Shown here: positions 43,655-54,100 of the stretch, piece after piece
How positions within the stretch are numbered: the stretch's first letter is position 1
Layout of the letters: each line of letters begins with the position of its first letter
NCBI RefSeq assembly: GCF_008764295.1
Contig: NZ_VTQX01000008.1
Span: 62,001 to 126,000, forward strand
Reading direction: 5' to 3'
DNA length: 64,000 nt
Source of the DNA: Bacillus methanolicus
Lineage (GTDB): Bacteria; Bacillota; Bacilli; Bacillales; Cytobacillaceae
Made by a program: the position numbers and the translations under genes
The notes under the pieces: model-generated
Told to the model about the DNA's origin: nothing
What the model saw: the letters and a program-made list of their open reading frames with translations, nothing else
The model's database searches: none

Positions 43655-43684
43655 AAAAAAAGCTACCCCCGAAGGAATAGCTTA
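43655..43684 (-). terminator. Terminator of the flgM-flgN-flgK-flgL operon
   Basis: On the minus strand, AAGCTATTCC, loop TTCG, GGGGTAGCTT (two G-T pairs), then seven T. The stem begins inside the flgL stop codon. The flgMNKL transcript therefore ends here and yviE must have its own promoter. Confidence 0.8.
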
Positions 43685-44893
43685 TCGTAGAAAGTCCATT
43701 AATGTTGGCTGTATAATTCTTGCTCCTACCGCAAGTGATGCACGATGAAGACTTTCTTGAAGCGTTAAGTTAATGATCGCCTCTTCAATATCAATATCTT
43801 CATTGTTGGAAACGGTATTTTTGGCAATCACTCTCTGTTCAAGAAGACGACTATCGACCATTTCAGCTCGGTTTACCTGCGCTCCAAGCTCCGCTCTCGT
43901 AGAAATAATTTGATTGAGATAGCCATCAATTGAATCAAGCGCTTTGGTGATTTCCTCACCCGTTGTTTCCGGATCTGTTAACATTTTCTTAATCGATTCT
44001 AAGCCACTAAACATCTCAATCGAGTATACTTCTTGCGAGTTAACATTAATTGGGATTTTAACACCCTTCATAACCTCAATTTCAACTTTTTGCGTATTGG
44101 AAGAAATCGCTCCTTTGTTAGAAACAACGAGATCATTTACTCCTAAATCTCTAGTGCTCCCAATGACAGCCCCATTGAGGCCCTCTTGCTCTTCTAATTG
44201 AAATTGTTTAATCGATGGTGGTGTTGTAGATGTATCAATGGAAATCGTGGCTGGCGGGCCCGTTTCTTCGATCTCATCGCCATTATCATCTATCGTTTTA
44301 TACTTAATTTCAGGCTGAACTGTAAATGTTGTCACATCACCGTTCGTAGAATCATATTTATATGTTTGTCCCTTATAGCTAATCACATAATCATCCGCAT
44401 TAGCCATATCGGTCGCAAATTTAGTGAAATCGACATTAAATTGGTTTTCGTTAATTGGATTTGCAGCAGTATCGGTTCCGTTGAAAATGTAATTTTCGCC
44501 AACCTTCGTATTTGCAAGCGCGACAATATGTGCTTGCAAGCTGCTAATCTCTTTTTCAATATTTTTGCGTGCTTCTGCCTCATAACTATCGTTTGAAGCT
44601 TGTACGACAAGCTCACGGATTCTTTGCAGAACTTGATTCGTTTCATCAAGGGCTGAATCCGCATTATCCATCCAGTTGAAACCTTCATTTAAATTACGGC
44701 GAAATTGGTCGACCTCCACTACTTGGGTCCGATAACGCATCCCCTTCATCGCAATAACTGGATCATCTGAAGGTCTTGTAATTTTCTTACCTGTAATTAG
44801 CTGCTCTTGCAGCTTAGACAAATGATTATAGTTCTGGCTTATATACTTTAAATTATTATTTGACAGCATTGATTGTGTAACACGCATGTTCAC
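43682..44893 (-). CDS. flgL: Flagellar hook-associated protein 3 FlgL
   Basis: This 403-residue flagellin-like junction protein has MRVTQSMLSNNNLKYISQNY, LITGKKITRPSDDPVIAMKG and GFNWMDNADSALDETNQVLQ with QRIRELVVQASNDSYEAEA. Its C-terminus is also flagellin-like (LLEQRVIAKNTVSNNEDIDI). It joins the hook to the filament. It follows flgK by nine bases. The central variable domain is longer than in B. subtilis FlgL. Confidence 0.94.
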   Translation of the reverse strand: MNMRVTQSMLSNNNLKYISQNYNHLSKLQEQLITGKKITRPSDDPVIAMKGMRYRTQVVEVDQFRRNLNEGFNWMDNADSALDETNQVLQRIRELVVQASNDSYEAEARKNIEKEISSLQAHIVALANTKVGENYIFNGTDTAANPINENQFNVDFTKFATDMANADDYVISYKGQTYKYDSTNGDVTTFTVQPEIKYKTIDDNGDEIEETGPPATISIDTSTTPPSIKQFQLEEQEGLNGAVIGSTRDLGVNDLVVSNKGAISSNTQKVEIEVMKGVKIPINVNSQEVYSIEMFSGLESIKKMLTDPETTGEEITKALDSIDGYLNQIISTRAELGAQVNRAEMVDSRLLEQRVIAKNTVSNNEDIDIEEAIINLTLQESLHRASLAVGARIIQPTLMDFLR

Positions 44894-44902
44894 TCACCTA
44901 CC

Positions 44903-46921
44903 TTATCTTCCCACTATACCCATGTTATTTATCACCCTATCAAGCAACTCATCAATAAGGGTTACCTGTCTTGCAGCAGCATTATAGGCATGCTGATATT
45001 GAATCATATTAACCATTTCTTCATCTAAAGAAACACTGCTCTCAGACATCCGTCTTTCTTCAACTGAACCTTTCAACGTAGCAGCCGTGTCTGTCATACG
45101 ATTTGCTTCAGAAGCATTATCACCGAGCTTTCCAATCATTCCTTGATAAAATGATTGAACATTTGTAAGGTTGCCTCCAAAATCGATAAGAGCATCCTTC
45201 ACATTTGCCAATGCAAGAGCATTCGAGCCATTGCCAATAAATGCTTCATCGGACGGCTTAACCCCTTCAGCATTGAAAGAGAATGACCATGTATCTCCAT
45301 CCGTTAAGGATGATACCGAGCTTGTATCAAAACTGATTCCCAACAATTTCACCTGGTTATTTGTTGCAGAATGAGTTGCAGTAAACGTATTGCCGTCAGC
45401 ATCAACGGCTGTAAAAGTATAGTTCCAAGTGCTTGGGTCCACATCTGAATCATACTCGACCTTTACATCAATTTTATCAATTCCCGCTGGCCATGTTGCA
45501 GGTGCCCCATTTGCATCGGTAATTGTCAAAAGAGAAAGGTCGGAAGAATCATAGATCCCTGTATAAGAAGGATTGCCAACTGTTTGATTATTAACAGTTT
45601 CTCTCTTCATCCCTCCAGCGATTACGTTCCCTTCAGAAGCGGCCGCAATATTTCGCACATCATCTATAATGTGGTCGGCAACAGCCAATCTTGAGGCAGC
45701 ACCTTTAATCGAAGTGCCGATCGTAAAGAAGTCACCAAAATTTTCGTTTTGTTCTCCATTTTCGATCTCGTTTAAGCTCCAACCTGAACTATGAACGAGA
45801 TTAAAATGAGTCGCAAATGTATAGGCCATTTGATCCAAGTCGGCAAGCATATCATTATATGTTCCCTTAACATCATCGCCAATTTTATAGCCATAGCCTT
45901 CAATATAGCCTTTTAATGCGCCATTAGTTTTAAACGCATTTAAATCTTCTAAAATATAGCGGGGATTAGTAGACTGGTCGGCAACTGTATTATTAGCCAT
46001 GCCAGCAAAACCGCTTTCGTTCTCATTTAATTGGAAGAACTTAATTTGCGTCATCGGGCTGTCGAGCTCTGAACGATTCTCAAATTGAATATGGATGCCA
46101 GTGGCGATTCCCATTGTTGCATCTACAAGTTTAATAGGTTTTCCATTAGAATCCTTTAATATATCCCCTTCTGGTGTTGCTAAATAAACATCCAATTTTC
46201 CTTCCGCATTAGCAGATGCTAAACCTCCACTTGATTTCGAATCAACCCTAATATTCATATAAGTCGATAATTCATCAAGCAGCCGATCCCGCTCATCGTA
46301 TAAGTCATTCGGCAAATAACCGTGAGGTTCAATCGAACCAATTTGTTTATTAATCGCATTTATTTGTCGTAAAATCGAGTTAATGGAATCTTGAGACGTT
46401 TCAATTTCCTTGCGGTAATCCGCCTGTATCGTCTTCAATGAATTGGCCATGTAGTTAAACGTGTTCGCAAGGGTGATTCCCCGCTCGCGCACGACTCTTC
46501 GCGCACCGTCATTCTGCGGCTGCACAGCTAGATCCTGAAGGGCATTCCAAAATTGATCCATCGTATTAGCTAGACCGATATCAGAAGGTTCATTCATAAT
46601 ATTTTCCATTTGGTTTAGCATTTCAGCTTTTGATTGCCAATATCCAAGTTTGCTACTTTCTGTGCGAAATTGCATATCGGTAAAACTATCACGAATTCTC
46701 GTAATATCTCCCGCCTTAACACCTGTTCCAAGCTGACCTGGAATTTGTGGTCTGTTTAATGATGGAGACGGATAAGGTAGAGTTGTTTGCATGTTTACGC
46801 GCTGCCTTGTGTAGCCTGGTGTATTTGCGTTTGAAATATTATGCCCTGTCGTATAAAGGGCTGATTGTTGTGTCGTGAGTGCCCTCTTGGCAGTTTCTAA
46901 TCCAAAAAAGGTTGATGTCAT
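44903..46921 (-). CDS. flgK: Flagellar hook-associated protein 1 FlgK
   Basis: This 672-residue protein has the rod/hook signature near the start (FFGLETAKRALTTQQSALYT, NISNANTPGYTRQRVNMQT), the FlgK core LDELSTYMNIRVDSKSSGGL, and the C-terminal SVSLDEEMVNMIQYQHAYNA with ARQVTLIDELLDRVINNMG. The length is above the B. subtilis protein (about 500) owing to an insert at about residues 450-560. GGAGG lies upstream of the ATG. Part of the flgM-flgN-flgK-flgL operon. Confidence 0.95.
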   Translation of the reverse strand: MTSTFFGLETAKRALTTQQSALYTTGHNISNANTPGYTRQRVNMQTTLPYPSPSLNRPQIPGQLGTGVKAGDITRIRDSFTDMQFRTESSKLGYWQSKAEMLNQMENIMNEPSDIGLANTMDQFWNALQDLAVQPQNDGARRVVRERGITLANTFNYMANSLKTIQADYRKEIETSQDSINSILRQINAINKQIGSIEPHGYLPNDLYDERDRLLDELSTYMNIRVDSKSSGGLASANAEGKLDVYLATPEGDILKDSNGKPIKLVDATMGIATGIHIQFENRSELDSPMTQIKFFQLNENESGFAGMANNTVADQSTNPRYILEDLNAFKTNGALKGYIEGYGYKIGDDVKGTYNDMLADLDQMAYTFATHFNLVHSSGWSLNEIENGEQNENFGDFFTIGTSIKGAASRLAVADHIIDDVRNIAAASEGNVIAGGMKRETVNNQTVGNPSYTGIYDSSDLSLLTITDANGAPATWPAGIDKIDVKVEYDSDVDPSTWNYTFTAVDADGNTFTATHSATNNQVKLLGISFDTSSVSSLTDGDTWSFSFNAEGVKPSDEAFIGNGSNALALANVKDALIDFGGNLTNVQSFYQGMIGKLGDNASEANRMTDTAATLKGSVEERRMSESSVSLDEEMVNMIQYQHAYNAAARQVTLIDELLDRVINNMGIVGR

Positions 46922-46936
46922 AACAAATATCCTCCA

Positions 46937-47434
46937 TTAAGCGTTGGAATCAAAAATGGACCGTTTCGGATGGGGCGATTCTTGGTTCACCTCAGGACGG
47001 TTGTAGTTAAAAGAATCGATATCCGGCTGCAAAAGTTCCAGATTCATTTGAACAAATTGCAAGGATTGTTCTAATAAATCTTGATTCAATAAATTTTGTT
47101 GACGCAAAGCCTCAATTTGAGTTTCAAGCTTCGTTTTTTCTGTCATAAATGCCGTCTTATCTTCTACTAAATCGATTACTTTAGATAGGCTAGGAGATTC
47201 GGTAGATGCTCCACTTTTTTCTAAAAAGAGTTGCGTTTCTTGTACGAGCTTGCCCTCTGTTTGACGAATCTGTTTGATATAGAGATTTTCTTCTTTGAGG
47301 ATCGATTGCAGACGGTCTAAATCTCCCGTTTTTATCATCTCTGTTTTTTGAAGGGCAATGGCATGCAAACCTTCATGTAAACTGGTTAATTCCTTTACAG
47401 ATTCAAGTATTGTTTTCGCAGGCAATGGATTCAC
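46937..47434 (-). CDS. flgN: Flagellar export chaperone FlgN
   Basis: This 165-residue helical protein of FlgN/YvyG type has KTILESVKELTSLHEGLHAI, then LQSILKEENLYIKQIRQTEG and LNQDLLEQSLQFVQMNLELL. FlgN binds FlgK and FlgL for export. It starts three bases after the flgM stop and precedes flgK by 15 bases. The C-terminal tail (ESPHPKRSIFDSNA) is disordered. Confidence 0.88.
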   Translation of the reverse strand: MNPLPAKTILESVKELTSLHEGLHAIALQKTEMIKTGDLDRLQSILKEENLYIKQIRQTEGKLVQETQLFLEKSGASTESPSLSKVIDLVEDKTAFMTEKTKLETQIEALRQQNLLNQDLLEQSLQFVQMNLELLQPDIDSFNYNRPEVNQESPHPKRSIFDSNA

Positions 47435-47436
47435 TC

Positions 47437-47700
47437 CTATTTCAAGTCATCCCAATAAGAATACATTTTTTCGGCCACTTTCTTTGCATTCAACTCATAT
47501 TGGCCAGATTGAATTTCACTTTTGAGCGCATCTACTTTTTCTTGCCTTTCAAGCTCAATATTCCCAATCTTTTGGAGCTTGATTGCCTCTGATGAAATTT
47601 CAATTTTGTCTTTCGTCTTTGCTTTTTGTGTTTGCTCCAGTTTCTCAACTTGCTTGTTATACGGATTCACATTTACATTGCGCAAATGATTGATCTTCAT
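47437..47700 (-). CDS. flgM: Anti-sigma-D factor FlgM
   Basis: This 87-residue protein has the FlgM C-terminal motif: DKIEISSEAIKLQKIGNIEL, then RQEKVDALKSEIQSGQYELN and AKKVAEKMYSYW. It binds SigD and holds it inactive until the hook is complete and FlgM is exported. AGAGGTGAG precedes the ATG. It is the first gene behind a perfect SigD promoter, giving negative feedback. Confidence 0.94.
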   Translation of the reverse strand: MKINHLRNVNVNPYNKQVEKLEQTQKAKTKDKIEISSEAIKLQKIGNIELERQEKVDALKSEIQSGQYELNAKKVAEKMYSYWDDLK

Positions 47701-47754
47701 TTTTTCTCACCTCTTAATACACAGTTCCGTTACTATTTTTATCATCTAAACTAT

Positions 47755-47781
47755 ATATCGGCAGCCATTCTATTTTGTTTA
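47755..47781 (-). promoter_or_regulatory. SigD promoter of flgMNKL (perfect consensus)
   Basis: On the minus strand, TAAA (47778-47781), 15 bases, GCCGATAT (47755-47762), an exact match to the consensus. It is about 55 bases upstream of flgM. Confidence 0.88.
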
Positions 47782-47845
47782 GTAATTATTGCCCAAGTGC
47801 TATTAAACTTTGATGAGTTCTCGGCACAAAATCCTTCATAAAAAA

Positions 47846-48283
47846 TCATGTATAAATATTAATTAAAAGACCTTGAATTTCCCCTACTTGTTTTAAAATA
47901 TCAAGACCGTTCTTTTCTTTATTTAACACATCATTTGCCAAGTCAATTAACTTCTTATCTACTTCTTTTACGATTTTATAAATTTTTGTCCGTCCTCTGC
48001 GATTAAAACCCCTTTGTTCCTCAAGCTGAAGCCCGTTTTGTACCGCTTCTTCCATAAACTCTTTAACCATTTTTTTATATTTACGCAAGTCATCAACCGT
48101 ACGGCTCTCTGCAAGAGTCTTCCCTTGTTCCTCAATTTCTTCAACCATTTTAGTTAACTTGTCGTACACCGTTTGTTGACGTCCCTTTGCCATCACTTCT
48201 TGGAAGGATACGCTTTCAGCAGGTACGTTATTTTTTGCTTTCACTCGATCAAGACCAGCTTTATTTACCTTTTGGATCTCCAT
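47846..48283 (-). CDS. YaaR-like protein (DUF327)
   Basis: This 145-residue, basic and strongly helical protein resembles B. subtilis YaaR: VSFQEVMAKGRQQTVYDKLT, YKKMVKEFMEEAVQNGLQLE, RRGRTKIYKIVKEVDKKLID and GLDILKQVGEIQGLLINIYT. The function of the family is unknown. In B. subtilis yaaR is elsewhere, near the origin; here it lies between the second flagellin and flgM, hinting at a flagellar link. AAGGATGG precedes the ATG. A terminator separates it from the flagellin gene. Confidence 0.82.
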   Translation of the reverse strand: MEIQKVNKAGLDRVKAKNNVPAESVSFQEVMAKGRQQTVYDKLTKMVEEIEEQGKTLAESRTVDDLRKYKKMVKEFMEEAVQNGLQLEEQRGFNRRGRTKIYKIVKEVDKKLIDLANDVLNKEKNGLDILKQVGEIQGLLINIYT

Positions 48284-48374
48284 TGATTAATCCATCCTTT
48301 TAATTGTGTTGATAGCAATATTTTATCATAACGAATCATTCGAGCGAAAAATCTTCTTATCGCATCGCTGTCAT

Positions 48375-48417
48375 AAAAAAGAGAGGAAAGACCTCTACAG
48401 ATAGCCTTACCTCTCTT
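48375..48417 (-). terminator. Terminator of the second flagellin gene
   Basis: On the minus strand, AAGAGAGG pairs with CCTCTCTT over a larger, partly paired loop and is followed by six T. It starts about eight bases past the stop codon. Confidence 0.8.
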
Positions 48418-48424
48418 GTGAAAT

Positions 48425-50347
48425 TTATCCTTGTAGTAATTGAAGAACACCTTGTGGCAATTGGTTTGCTTGAGCAAGCATCGCTTGTGCAGACTGATTA
48501 AGGATATTATTTCTCGTGAACTCAGTCATTTCAAGAGCCATATCAGCATCACGGATACGTGACTCAGCAGATGTTAAGTTTTCATGTGTGACTTGCAAGT
48601 TATTAATCGTATGCTCTAATCGATTTTGCGTCGCCCCAAGCTTAGAACGAGTCGATGAAATTTGATTGATCGCTTTTTCAAGCTTGAAAATCGCTTCGTT
48701 AGCTGATGCGTGGTCAAGCACATTGATTTCGTCAATGCCAAGCTTAACTGTGCTTAACTGCGGCACATCAATCATGACATTTTGGTTTGTGTTAGCCCCG
48801 ATTTGGAAGGCTAATGCTTTATTGGTAAGGTCGAACTGAGAAGCCCCCTCTTTTACATTCGCCCCATACTCCATTTCTAGTCCACCATGAGTCAACTTTC
48901 CGTTTGAAGTCGTTAATTGTTTTGGGAATGTGATGGCAGTAACGTTTGTCGGGTCATTCGGGTCTACCACCGAAACAGAAACTTCCATTTTCGCTTCCAC
49001 TTGTACTTTTGCTGTTCCAGCTTGTGTAATTTGACTTGTATCTATTTGAACTTTTTTCCCATCTTCAGTACCAATTGTTTGGATGCTACCATGCGTATCA
49101 CCAATTAACGAGGCTAACTTTCCAACAGAGAATCCATCTGGATTAAACACTTCAATTGTCGCACTCGGTCTATTATTACTATCCACTTGATATCCAGTTA
49201 CGACAATGGAGTATTCACCAAGTGCTAGTTCACTTCCCGCAACATCTACAGTAGTGCTTCCATCAGCAATTCTTGCTGCTTCTAAATCTATGTTAAGACC
49301 ACCAATATTGACTGTTTGAACACTGCCATCTGTAAAGGTAACAGATTGAGGTGCTCCCCCATCAACCGAAATGTCAGCAGTTGTTTGAAGATCAAAAGTT
49401 ATTGTCTCATCACCTGAAATAGTTGAAGTTATATTAATCGCTTCAGTTCCATTACCGAAAGTAATTGGTGTGATACTTACGTCAAGATTTTGACTTACAG
49501 TACTACCATCTGGATAGGTTAAAGTTGCTGTAAACGTTGCTGGATCAGGTGCATTTGAATCATCATAATCTGTTATCTCTAATTGGTATGATCCAGGTAC
49601 AGCAGACTTTCCAGCTGTTACATCTGGGTTACTTGGAGTTGTTGTTTTATTCTCAATTGTTACTGAATATGTACCAATTTCAGCATCATCTACACGAACA
49701 TTTGATACTTGTGCACCATTTGTACCCATCTTAGCATCCGGAGCAATTTTAAGTACATCCTTACTACTTACACCAGCGCCTGGTTGATTCAATTTGTAAA
49801 CTAATTCAGGCGTATTTTCGATTCCAATTTGATAACGTCCTGTTTTCATAGAAGGATCGGTTACAATTGGTACATTTTTGATATTCGTATTTGCCATTTC
49901 ACCAGCAACGTACTGTGTATCTACCGCACTTGAACCATCTAGCAATTTACGTGTGTTGAATTCTGTTTTTGATGCGATGCTGTCGATTTCCAATCGCAAT
50001 TGGTCGATTTCTTTTTGGATTTGCTCGCGGTCTTCAGTCGTGTTTGTATCGTTTGCCGCTTGTACAGCAAGCTCGCGCATACGTTGTAGCATGGAGTGAA
50101 CTTCTGTCATCGCTCCTTCAGCTGTTTGCATGAGGGAGATTCCATCAAGCGAGTTTCTTTCCGCCTGCTTTAAGCCGCGGATTTGTGAACGCATTTTTTC
50201 TGAAATCGCAAGTCCTGCAGCATCGTCAGCAGCGCGATTAATACGTAATCCAGAAGATAGTCTTTCAAGGTTTTTAGAAGTTGCCGCTTGGTTTTGATAT
50301 AAGTTGCGGTAAGCATTTAAAGCTTGAATGTTATTATTGATTTTCAT
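48425..50347 (-). CDS. Second flagellin, large (640 residues)
   Basis: The ends are classic flagellin: [57 protein letters not shown] at the N-terminus and [40 protein letters not shown], ending QGVLQLLQG. Between residues ~140 and ~530 lies a long Thr/Ser/Val-rich beta domain ([38 protein letters not shown]), likely exposed on the filament surface. It may form a minor or alternative filament, or a sheath-like modified one. It follows a second fliS gene by 19 bases and has its own SigD promoter and terminator. Confidence 0.93.
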   Translation of the reverse strand: MKINNNIQALNAYRNLYQNQAATSKNLERLSSGLRINRAADDAAGLAISEKMRSQIRGLKQAERNSLDGISLMQTAEGAMTEVHSMLQRMRELAVQAANDTNTTEDREQIQKEIDQLRLEIDSIASKTEFNTRKLLDGSSAVDTQYVAGEMANTNIKNVPIVTDPSMKTGRYQIGIENTPELVYKLNQPGAGVSSKDVLKIAPDAKMGTNGAQVSNVRVDDAEIGTYSVTIENKTTTPSNPDVTAGKSAVPGSYQLEITDYDDSNAPDPATFTATLTYPDGSTVSQNLDVSITPITFGNGTEAINITSTISGDETITFDLQTTADISVDGGAPQSVTFTDGSVQTVNIGGLNIDLEAARIADGSTTVDVAGSELALGEYSIVVTGYQVDSNNRPSATIEVFNPDGFSVGKLASLIGDTHGSIQTIGTEDGKKVQIDTSQITQAGTAKVQVEAKMEVSVSVVDPNDPTNVTAITFPKQLTTSNGKLTHGGLEMEYGANVKEGASQFDLTNKALAFQIGANTNQNVMIDVPQLSTVKLGIDEINVLDHASANEAIFKLEKAINQISSTRSKLGATQNRLEHTINNLQVTHENLTSAESRIRDADMALEMTEFTRNNILNQSAQAMLAQANQLPQGVLQLLQG

Positions 50348-50366
50348 TTTTTATGCTCCTTTTATT

Positions 50367-50795
50367 TTAATATTCTTCAGTTAAAACACTTTTTTCATAA
50401 GCAGAAGCTTTCTTTCGAATGCCTGCTGCTGGGTCAGCTGTTTTATTTTTCATTGCCTGATTCCAGGCAGCTGAGATTTCTTCCAATGAATGAAGAACTT
50501 CTTTAATAATCTTGACATCTTTATTTAAATTCGCTTCAACAATCTTATCTGCCATATAGTTATAAAGTACATCTAATTGGTCAGCGATGATGCCAGCATC
50601 ATAATTGAGTCCAGCACCAAGACGTTGAAGGATATCATTCGCGTTTTGGAGCTTTCGATTCGCTAAGACATAATCTTTGCTATTAATAAAATCAATGGCT
50701 TCTTCTAAGTTTGTCATACACCCTTCGTATAAGAGCGCGGTTATTTCCTGTGGTGATTTTTGGTGAATAGCTGATTCTGTAAAGATTTCAGTCAC
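50367..50795 (-). CDS. Second FliS-like flagellin chaperone
   Basis: This 142-residue protein is FliS-like: ESAIHQKSPQEITALLYEGC, then NLEEAIDFINSKDYVLANRK, NANDILQRLGAGLNYDAGII, DVLYNYMADKIVEANLNKD and EEISAAWNQAMK. It differs clearly from the FliS at 12259-12657 and precedes the large flagellin, so it is probably that protein's dedicated chaperone. The start is a GTG with GGAGGTG eight bases upstream. Confidence 0.88.
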   Translation of the reverse strand: MTEIFTESAIHQKSPQEITALLYEGCMTNLEEAIDFINSKDYVLANRKLQNANDILQRLGAGLNYDAGIIADQLDVLYNYMADKIVEANLNKDVKIIKEVLHSLEEISAAWNQAMKNKTADPAAGIRKKASAYEKSVLTEEY

Positions 50796-50829
50796 CTGTT
50801 GTACACCTCCAATTGGTTATCTAACTTAT

Positions 50830-50856
50830 TTATCGGAAAAAGTCGAAAAGTGTTTA
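50830..50856 (-). promoter_or_regulatory. SigD-type promoter for fliS2 and the large flagellin
   Basis: On the minus strand, TAAA (50853-50856), 15 bases, TCCGATAA (50830-50837), six of eight to the -10 consensus. The box overlaps the last bases of the YlqH-like gene. Confidence 0.7.
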
Positions 50857-51156
50857 ATAATTTTTTTCCATTTCCTCGATTAATAGTAAAATTTCGGCCA
50901 TGACTGAATATAATTGCGGGGGAACATTGTCCCCCAAGTCCATATCCAATAAATTGGCCACTAATGTTGAATCCTCTTGCATATGAACATGATTCCTTTT
51001 GGCCAGTTCAATAATTTGCTGCGCAACCTGCCCCTTTCCTTGTGCAACAATGGTTGGTGCCTGATTAGAACCCTCGTCATATTTAATAACAGCAGCAGAA
51101 GGGCCATTCATTTCTTTGCGTCTTTTTTGATTATAGAAAGCAGACGATACCATCAT
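50854..51156 (-). CDS. FlhB-like C-terminal domain protein (YlqH-like)
   Basis: This 100-residue protein looks like a free-standing cytoplasmic domain of FlhB/EscU: GPSAAVIKYDEGSNQAPTIV, then AQGKGQVAQQIIELAKRNHV, the QEDSTLVANLLDMDLGDNVP stretch and a final YSVMAEILLLIEEMEKNY. The NPTH autocleavage motif is absent. B. subtilis YlqH has the same form and follows YlqG, as here with a four-base overlap. Its role is unclear; it may modify export-substrate switching. Confidence 0.85.
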   Translation of the reverse strand: MMVSSAFYNQKRRKEMNGPSAAVIKYDEGSNQAPTIVAQGKGQVAQQIIELAKRNHVHMQEDSTLVANLLDMDLGDNVPPQLYSVMAEILLLIEEMEKNY

Positions 51157-54100
51157 ATTCTAAAATCCATTCCCTTCTCTGTAAAAATAGGTTTTTGCGG
51201 TTTTTGTTCAATCGTTTGATCAGGTTGACTTTGAGTTTTAATCGGTGTCATTCTCGTGAAATGAAGGGCATTGACGTTATAGCCAATTTCATTTAGCTTA
51301 TCCTTTGCCATATTCGCTAACGGCTCCATTTTTTCTTTAAAACCTGGTTTATCATTTTTAATCGTAATCGTTAAATTCCGTTCGGTCGCCGAAAGCATGA
51401 TTCCGACATCACCTAGCTTCTTCGTTTCGATAAGGAAATAGAGATTGCAGTTTTCCCAATCGACCTGCTGGCCTTCGTTTTTAGAGTTGACAAAGACCTG
51501 TAAGTTTTCCGGCTTTCCTCCAAGCAGCAACGGCAGGTTAAAGAGCATGTTTTGCATCGTACCAGGCGAATCTGCCTTACTTAATAACTGCTGGCCTGTC
51601 AAATTGTTCAGTGCTTGTTCCGCTTGCTGGGCCACACGAGGGTTAGCTTCTTCTTGCTGAAGTTTCATTAAAGCAGCCTTCATATTATTTTGCTGCTCCT
51701 GCTGGTTGTGCTCGCCATTTTTAAACACAAGCGAGTTTGCTAAATCACTATCATGGTTTAGCCCAAGCGAGCGAACCATTTCGAACATTTGCCTTCCTGA
51801 CGGCTCCTGTAAAGAGAAGCCTCTTGCTCCTGCCTCTAAAGGGGCATGGCGATTGTCCATCGCAAGGCTTTCCTTGCTGACAAAATGCATGATCTTTTGT
51901 TCTGAAGGCTTGAAATTTAATTTATCAATCAATTCTTTCACTTGTCCGACAATTTTCGAAGCTTCAGAGAAATTGCCTTTTGCCAAAAGTTTTTTCGCAT
52001 CAGCTAATTGGGAGCTTGCCTGCAAAAGCTGCCTTTCTGTTTTCATGTCCGTAAATAACATTAAATCGCTTTTTAAAATCGCATTATCCAGTTTGCTAAT
52101 AGCAGTCTCCAGCATTTTGCTCGCTTGCGGCTGTGCACTTCCTTTAAAAGTGTCAATCGTGCGCTGGACACTATCCAAATTTCTCGTAATCTCTCTTTTT
52201 AATTCCCTGAATTCATGCGTCGCTTCGGCGAGCTTTTGTGTAACCCTTGTAACTAAAATATCTTTAGATTGAACTTGCATGGATTGAAGGAGCTCATTGA
52301 CGTCATATTGGCTGTTCATCCCTTGCGTTGGATCCACTTTCGGTTCTGACAGAGAAAGGGACTTCTGGATTTGGGTTAATTCATTGGCTACATGCTGCCT
52401 TGAGGCAATTTCCCGCCCTCGATCATTCAATTGTTGTGCCCGTTCTAGCGCCTCTTCAATTTTTGCGATATTTTTGACATCTATATTTGGATTGCTAGAT
52501 ATTTCTTTTCTGACTAGATTCAAAGCCTTGTCCACATCCGGTTCATTGTGGAATTGCTTTAAAGCCTGCTGCACGGTTTCGCTTGGCAGCTTCGGTATTA
52601 GCACGGGCTTCATTTCTCCACCGCTCTGCGATTCAGTTTGTTGAATATTCTGATTTGCTTGCTGGCCAGCTTGAGCGGTTTGCGGCTGCGACTTTAAAGC
52701 ATTTGCCTCTAATTGCAGCAATAGCTTCGTTAACCGTTCACGCCCCGCCTCGCTAAGCTGGTCTGCTTGATTCAACGCCTTTTCGATATTTCTGGCAATA
52801 TCCGGATCAATGCTTGGAGATTTTAGCACCTGTTCCTGAAGGACCTTTTTTACATCTTGACCCGCTTGAAGCTGCTCACGTACTTGCTTAATCGTTTCCT
52901 TTAATTCAACGGTTTGAGAAGCGGCCCCTTGCTGTGTCTGCACCGTTTTTGCATTAGAAGAATGGTTGAGCTGTGATTCCATGCGGCGGGAATCTGGTTG
53001 CACAGTTTCCTGTGAACCTTGCCTTACCGGTGCCGGTGCCTCATTTCGCTGCGTTTCTCTTGCTGCCGTTTCTGCTTCAGCACTGCTGAGCGCCTGAACG
53101 ATTCGTTCTCTTCCCGCCGATTCCTGACCTGCTCTTTGCAGCTGACTCGCTTCCTGCAAGGCCCGTTCGATCTTTTGCGCTATTTCACGATCGATCTTCG
53201 GATTTTGGACCACCTGTTCGCGCACTTGCTCAATCGTTTTTTGCAGGCGCGGTTCCTGTTGCACCGATTCTCGTGCTTGGCGAATGACTTCTGCCGAACG
53301 CTGGTCCGCGCTTGTATTCGCTCTGCTTCTTGCTTCTGGCTGTGCCGTTTCCTGAGAACCTTGCCTTACTGGTGCCGGTGCCTCACTTCGCTGCCCTTCT
53401 CTTGATACTGATTCCGCTTCAGCACTGCTCAGCGCTTGAACGATTCGCTCTCTTCCTGCCGACTCCTGACCTGACCTTTGCAGCTGGCTTGCCTCCTGCA
53501 AAGCACGCTCGACCTTTTGCGCTATTTCACGATCGATTTTCGGATTTTGGACTACCTGTTCACGCACTTGCTCAATCGCTCTTTGCAGGCGCGGTTCCTG
53601 TTGCACCGTTTCTCGCGCTTGGCGAATGACTTCTGCCGGACGCTGGTCTGCGCCTGTATTCGCTCTGCTTCTTGCTTCTGGCTGTGCCGTTTCTACTTCA
53701 GCACTGCTCAACGCTTGAACGATTCGCTCTCTTCCTGCCAACTCCTGACCTGACCTTTGCAGCTGGCTTGCTTCCTGCAAGGCACGCTCGACCTTTTGCG
53801 CTATTTCACGATCGATTTTCGGATTTTGGACTACCTGTTCACGCACTTGCTCAATCGCTCTTTGTAAGCGCGGTTCCTGTTGCACCGTTTCTCGCGCTTG
53901 GCGAATGACTTCTGTCGGGCGCTGGTCTGCGCTTGTATTCACTCTGCTTCTTGCTTCTGGCTGTGCCGTTTCCTGAGAACCTTGCCTTACTGGTGCCGGT
54001 GCCTCACTTCGCTGCCCTTCTCTTGATACTGATTCCGCTTCAGCACTGCTCAGTGCTTGAACAATTCGCTCTCTTCCTGCCGACTCCTGACCTGACCTTT

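Noticed and set aside
43545-43748. 67-codon plus-strand frame with a GGAGG-like site after flgL
   Set aside because: It runs into the flgL terminator and coding end; the product is unrecognisable. It is the most plausible of the rejected frames because AAGGAGG lies nearby.
51706-52272. 188-codon plus-strand frame
   Set aside because: Antisense to the YlqG-like gene, whose frame continues through it; no ribosome site.
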